Assembly (NCBI RefSeq): GCF_009687905.1
Contig: NZ_BLBG01000008.1
Location: 1-64,000, forward strand
Length of the DNA: 64,000 nt
Direction of reading: 5' to 3'
Source of the DNA: Lacticaseibacillus zhaodongensis
Lineage (GTDB): Bacteria; Bacillota; Bacilli; Lactobacillales; Lactobacillaceae
In this document: positions 63,397 to 64,000 of the stretch, in pieces
How the letters are laid out: every line of letters starts with the position of its first letter
How positions within the stretch are numbered: position 1 is the stretch's first letter
Program-made: the position numbers and the translations under genes
Notes under the pieces: model-generated
Told to the model about the DNA's origin: nothing
Databases searched by the model: none
What the model saw: only the letters and a program-made list of their open reading frames with translations

Positions 63397-64000
63397 TTAC
63401 CGCCAGTTGATTCGCCCAAGCACTCGCCGCCCGAGGAACTCCTGCAGCAGCAAGTAGAACGGCACCGTGCTGACCGCCAGCGGTGCGTAGATCAGGAAGA
63501 GCTTGAAGTTCCACAGTGATTGCAGTGAGAATAACTTGTTGATGCCGAAGAACACCGTCACCAGCATGACCCCGACAACGACCAGCATGGCGGCCTTGTA
63601 ACGGTTGAACGGCCGGGACACGCGGAACAGCACGTTGTAAGAGACACAGGCGATGAGCAGCGCGACGATGGTGCCCGTTTCTGCGAAACTCATGCGCAGG
63701 ATCCAGGCCAGCCAGGTCATGAACAGGGTGTAGATGACCACGGCCAGTGCTGCCGGCGCCGCGTAGGTCATGACTTTCCTCATGAACTGGCCGGTAACGC
63801 GGGCAAAATTCGGTTCCAGGGTGAGGAAGAAGGATGGCACCGCCACCGCCATTGCGGAAACGGGGGTCAGGTTGATGGGAATGATCGGGTAGTCTGCGTT
63901 GATAAAGATGAAGATGGCCGCAAGCGCGCAGGAGTACATCGTTTTGATCAGGTACAGGGAGGCGACCGACTCGACGTTGTTGATGACGCGACGCCCTTCG
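63397..64000 (-). CDS. P-type cation-translocating ATPase, C-terminal part (runs off window)
   Basis: The frame is open from the right edge to its stop at 63397 (about 200 residues). It starts EGRRVINNVESVASLYLIKT, the region after the hinge of P-type ATPases, and continues with the C-terminal membrane helices (about six, e.g. LTPVSAMAVAVPSFFLTLEPN). The catalytic DKTGT and ATP-binding parts lie outside the window, so ion specificity cannot be judged. The 5' end is missing because of the window edge. Confidence 0.85.
   Translation of the reverse strand, partial: EGRRVINNVESVASLYLIKTMYSCALAAIFIFINADYPIIPINLTPVSAMAVAVPSFFLTLEPNFARVTGQFMRKVMTYAAPAALAVVIYTLFMTWLAWILRMSFAETGTIVALLIACVSYNVLFRVSRPFNRYKAAMLVVVGVMLVTVFFGINKLFSLQSLWNFKLFLIYAPLAVSTVPFYLLLQEFLGRRVLGRINWR

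Overview
The window looks like a chromosome segment of a moderately high-GC member of the Lactobacillaceae (Lacticaseibacillus/Schleiferilactobacillus-like; genus is inference). The evidence is the Firmicutes order ispE-purR-glmU-prs followed by rpoE(delta)-pyrG-murA-rpmE2 and murF-cshA, frequent TTG/GTG starts with strong AGGAGG sites, an orphan IspE, and an Fst-type toxin locus.

Layout. 1-8400: core genes ispE, a CDF metal exporter, purR, a VanZ-RDD membrane protein, a LysM protein, glmU and prs. 8400-9900: a gene-poor stretch holding a GC-rich multi-branched inverted repeat, an Fst-family type I toxin with its antisense RNA, and the first copy of a ~300-nt structured element. 9900-15400: mscL, a YdcF-like protein, a Nudix hydrolase, Cof-type HAD and HD phosphohydrolases, a DUF1934 protein and rpoE. 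15400-16200: a 245-bp tandem repeat, then a pyrG leader with every hallmark of GGGC reiterative attenuation. 16200-19830: pyrG, murA (with Asp in place of the fosfomycin-target Cys) and rpmE2.

19,923-51,333: a ~31-kb Tn916-family integrative conjugative element (ICE) inserted after rpmE2. It has integrase and excisionase, Orf7/Orf8-like regulators, an arsenic resistance operon at the place tet(M) occupies in Tn916, the TcpC/lysozyme-NlpC/VirB6/VirB4/TcpE type IV secretion genes, ArdA, an orphan methyltransferase, the relaxase, an ICEBs1-like oriT, a lower-GC PHP-ATPase gene of the Ppl/TrlF anti-phage type, the TcpA/FtsK coupling protein flanked by five small acidic paralogues, two DUF961 proteins, a SpoVG-like protein, and a 1270-aa thioester/SpaA-repeat LPXTG adhesin at the promoter-proximal end. 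ArdA, the methyltransferase, the acidic family and Ppl make the oriT-proximal part a probable defence/anti-defence zone.

51,340-64,000: chromosome resumes with an ABC exporter preceded by an 11-codon ORF, a candidate C-rich small RNA, a DUF2238-like membrane protein, an unknown protein, murF, cshA, a divergent Tpx-like protein, an unknown protein, a secreted amidase, a small membrane protein, the second copy of the ~300-nt structured element, and the C-terminal end of a P-type ATPase running off the edge.

Most interesting: the ~300-nt element, whose two copies differ in sequence but keep at least three stems by compensatory changes; the acidic-protein family around the coupling protein; and the Ppl-type gene next to oriT.
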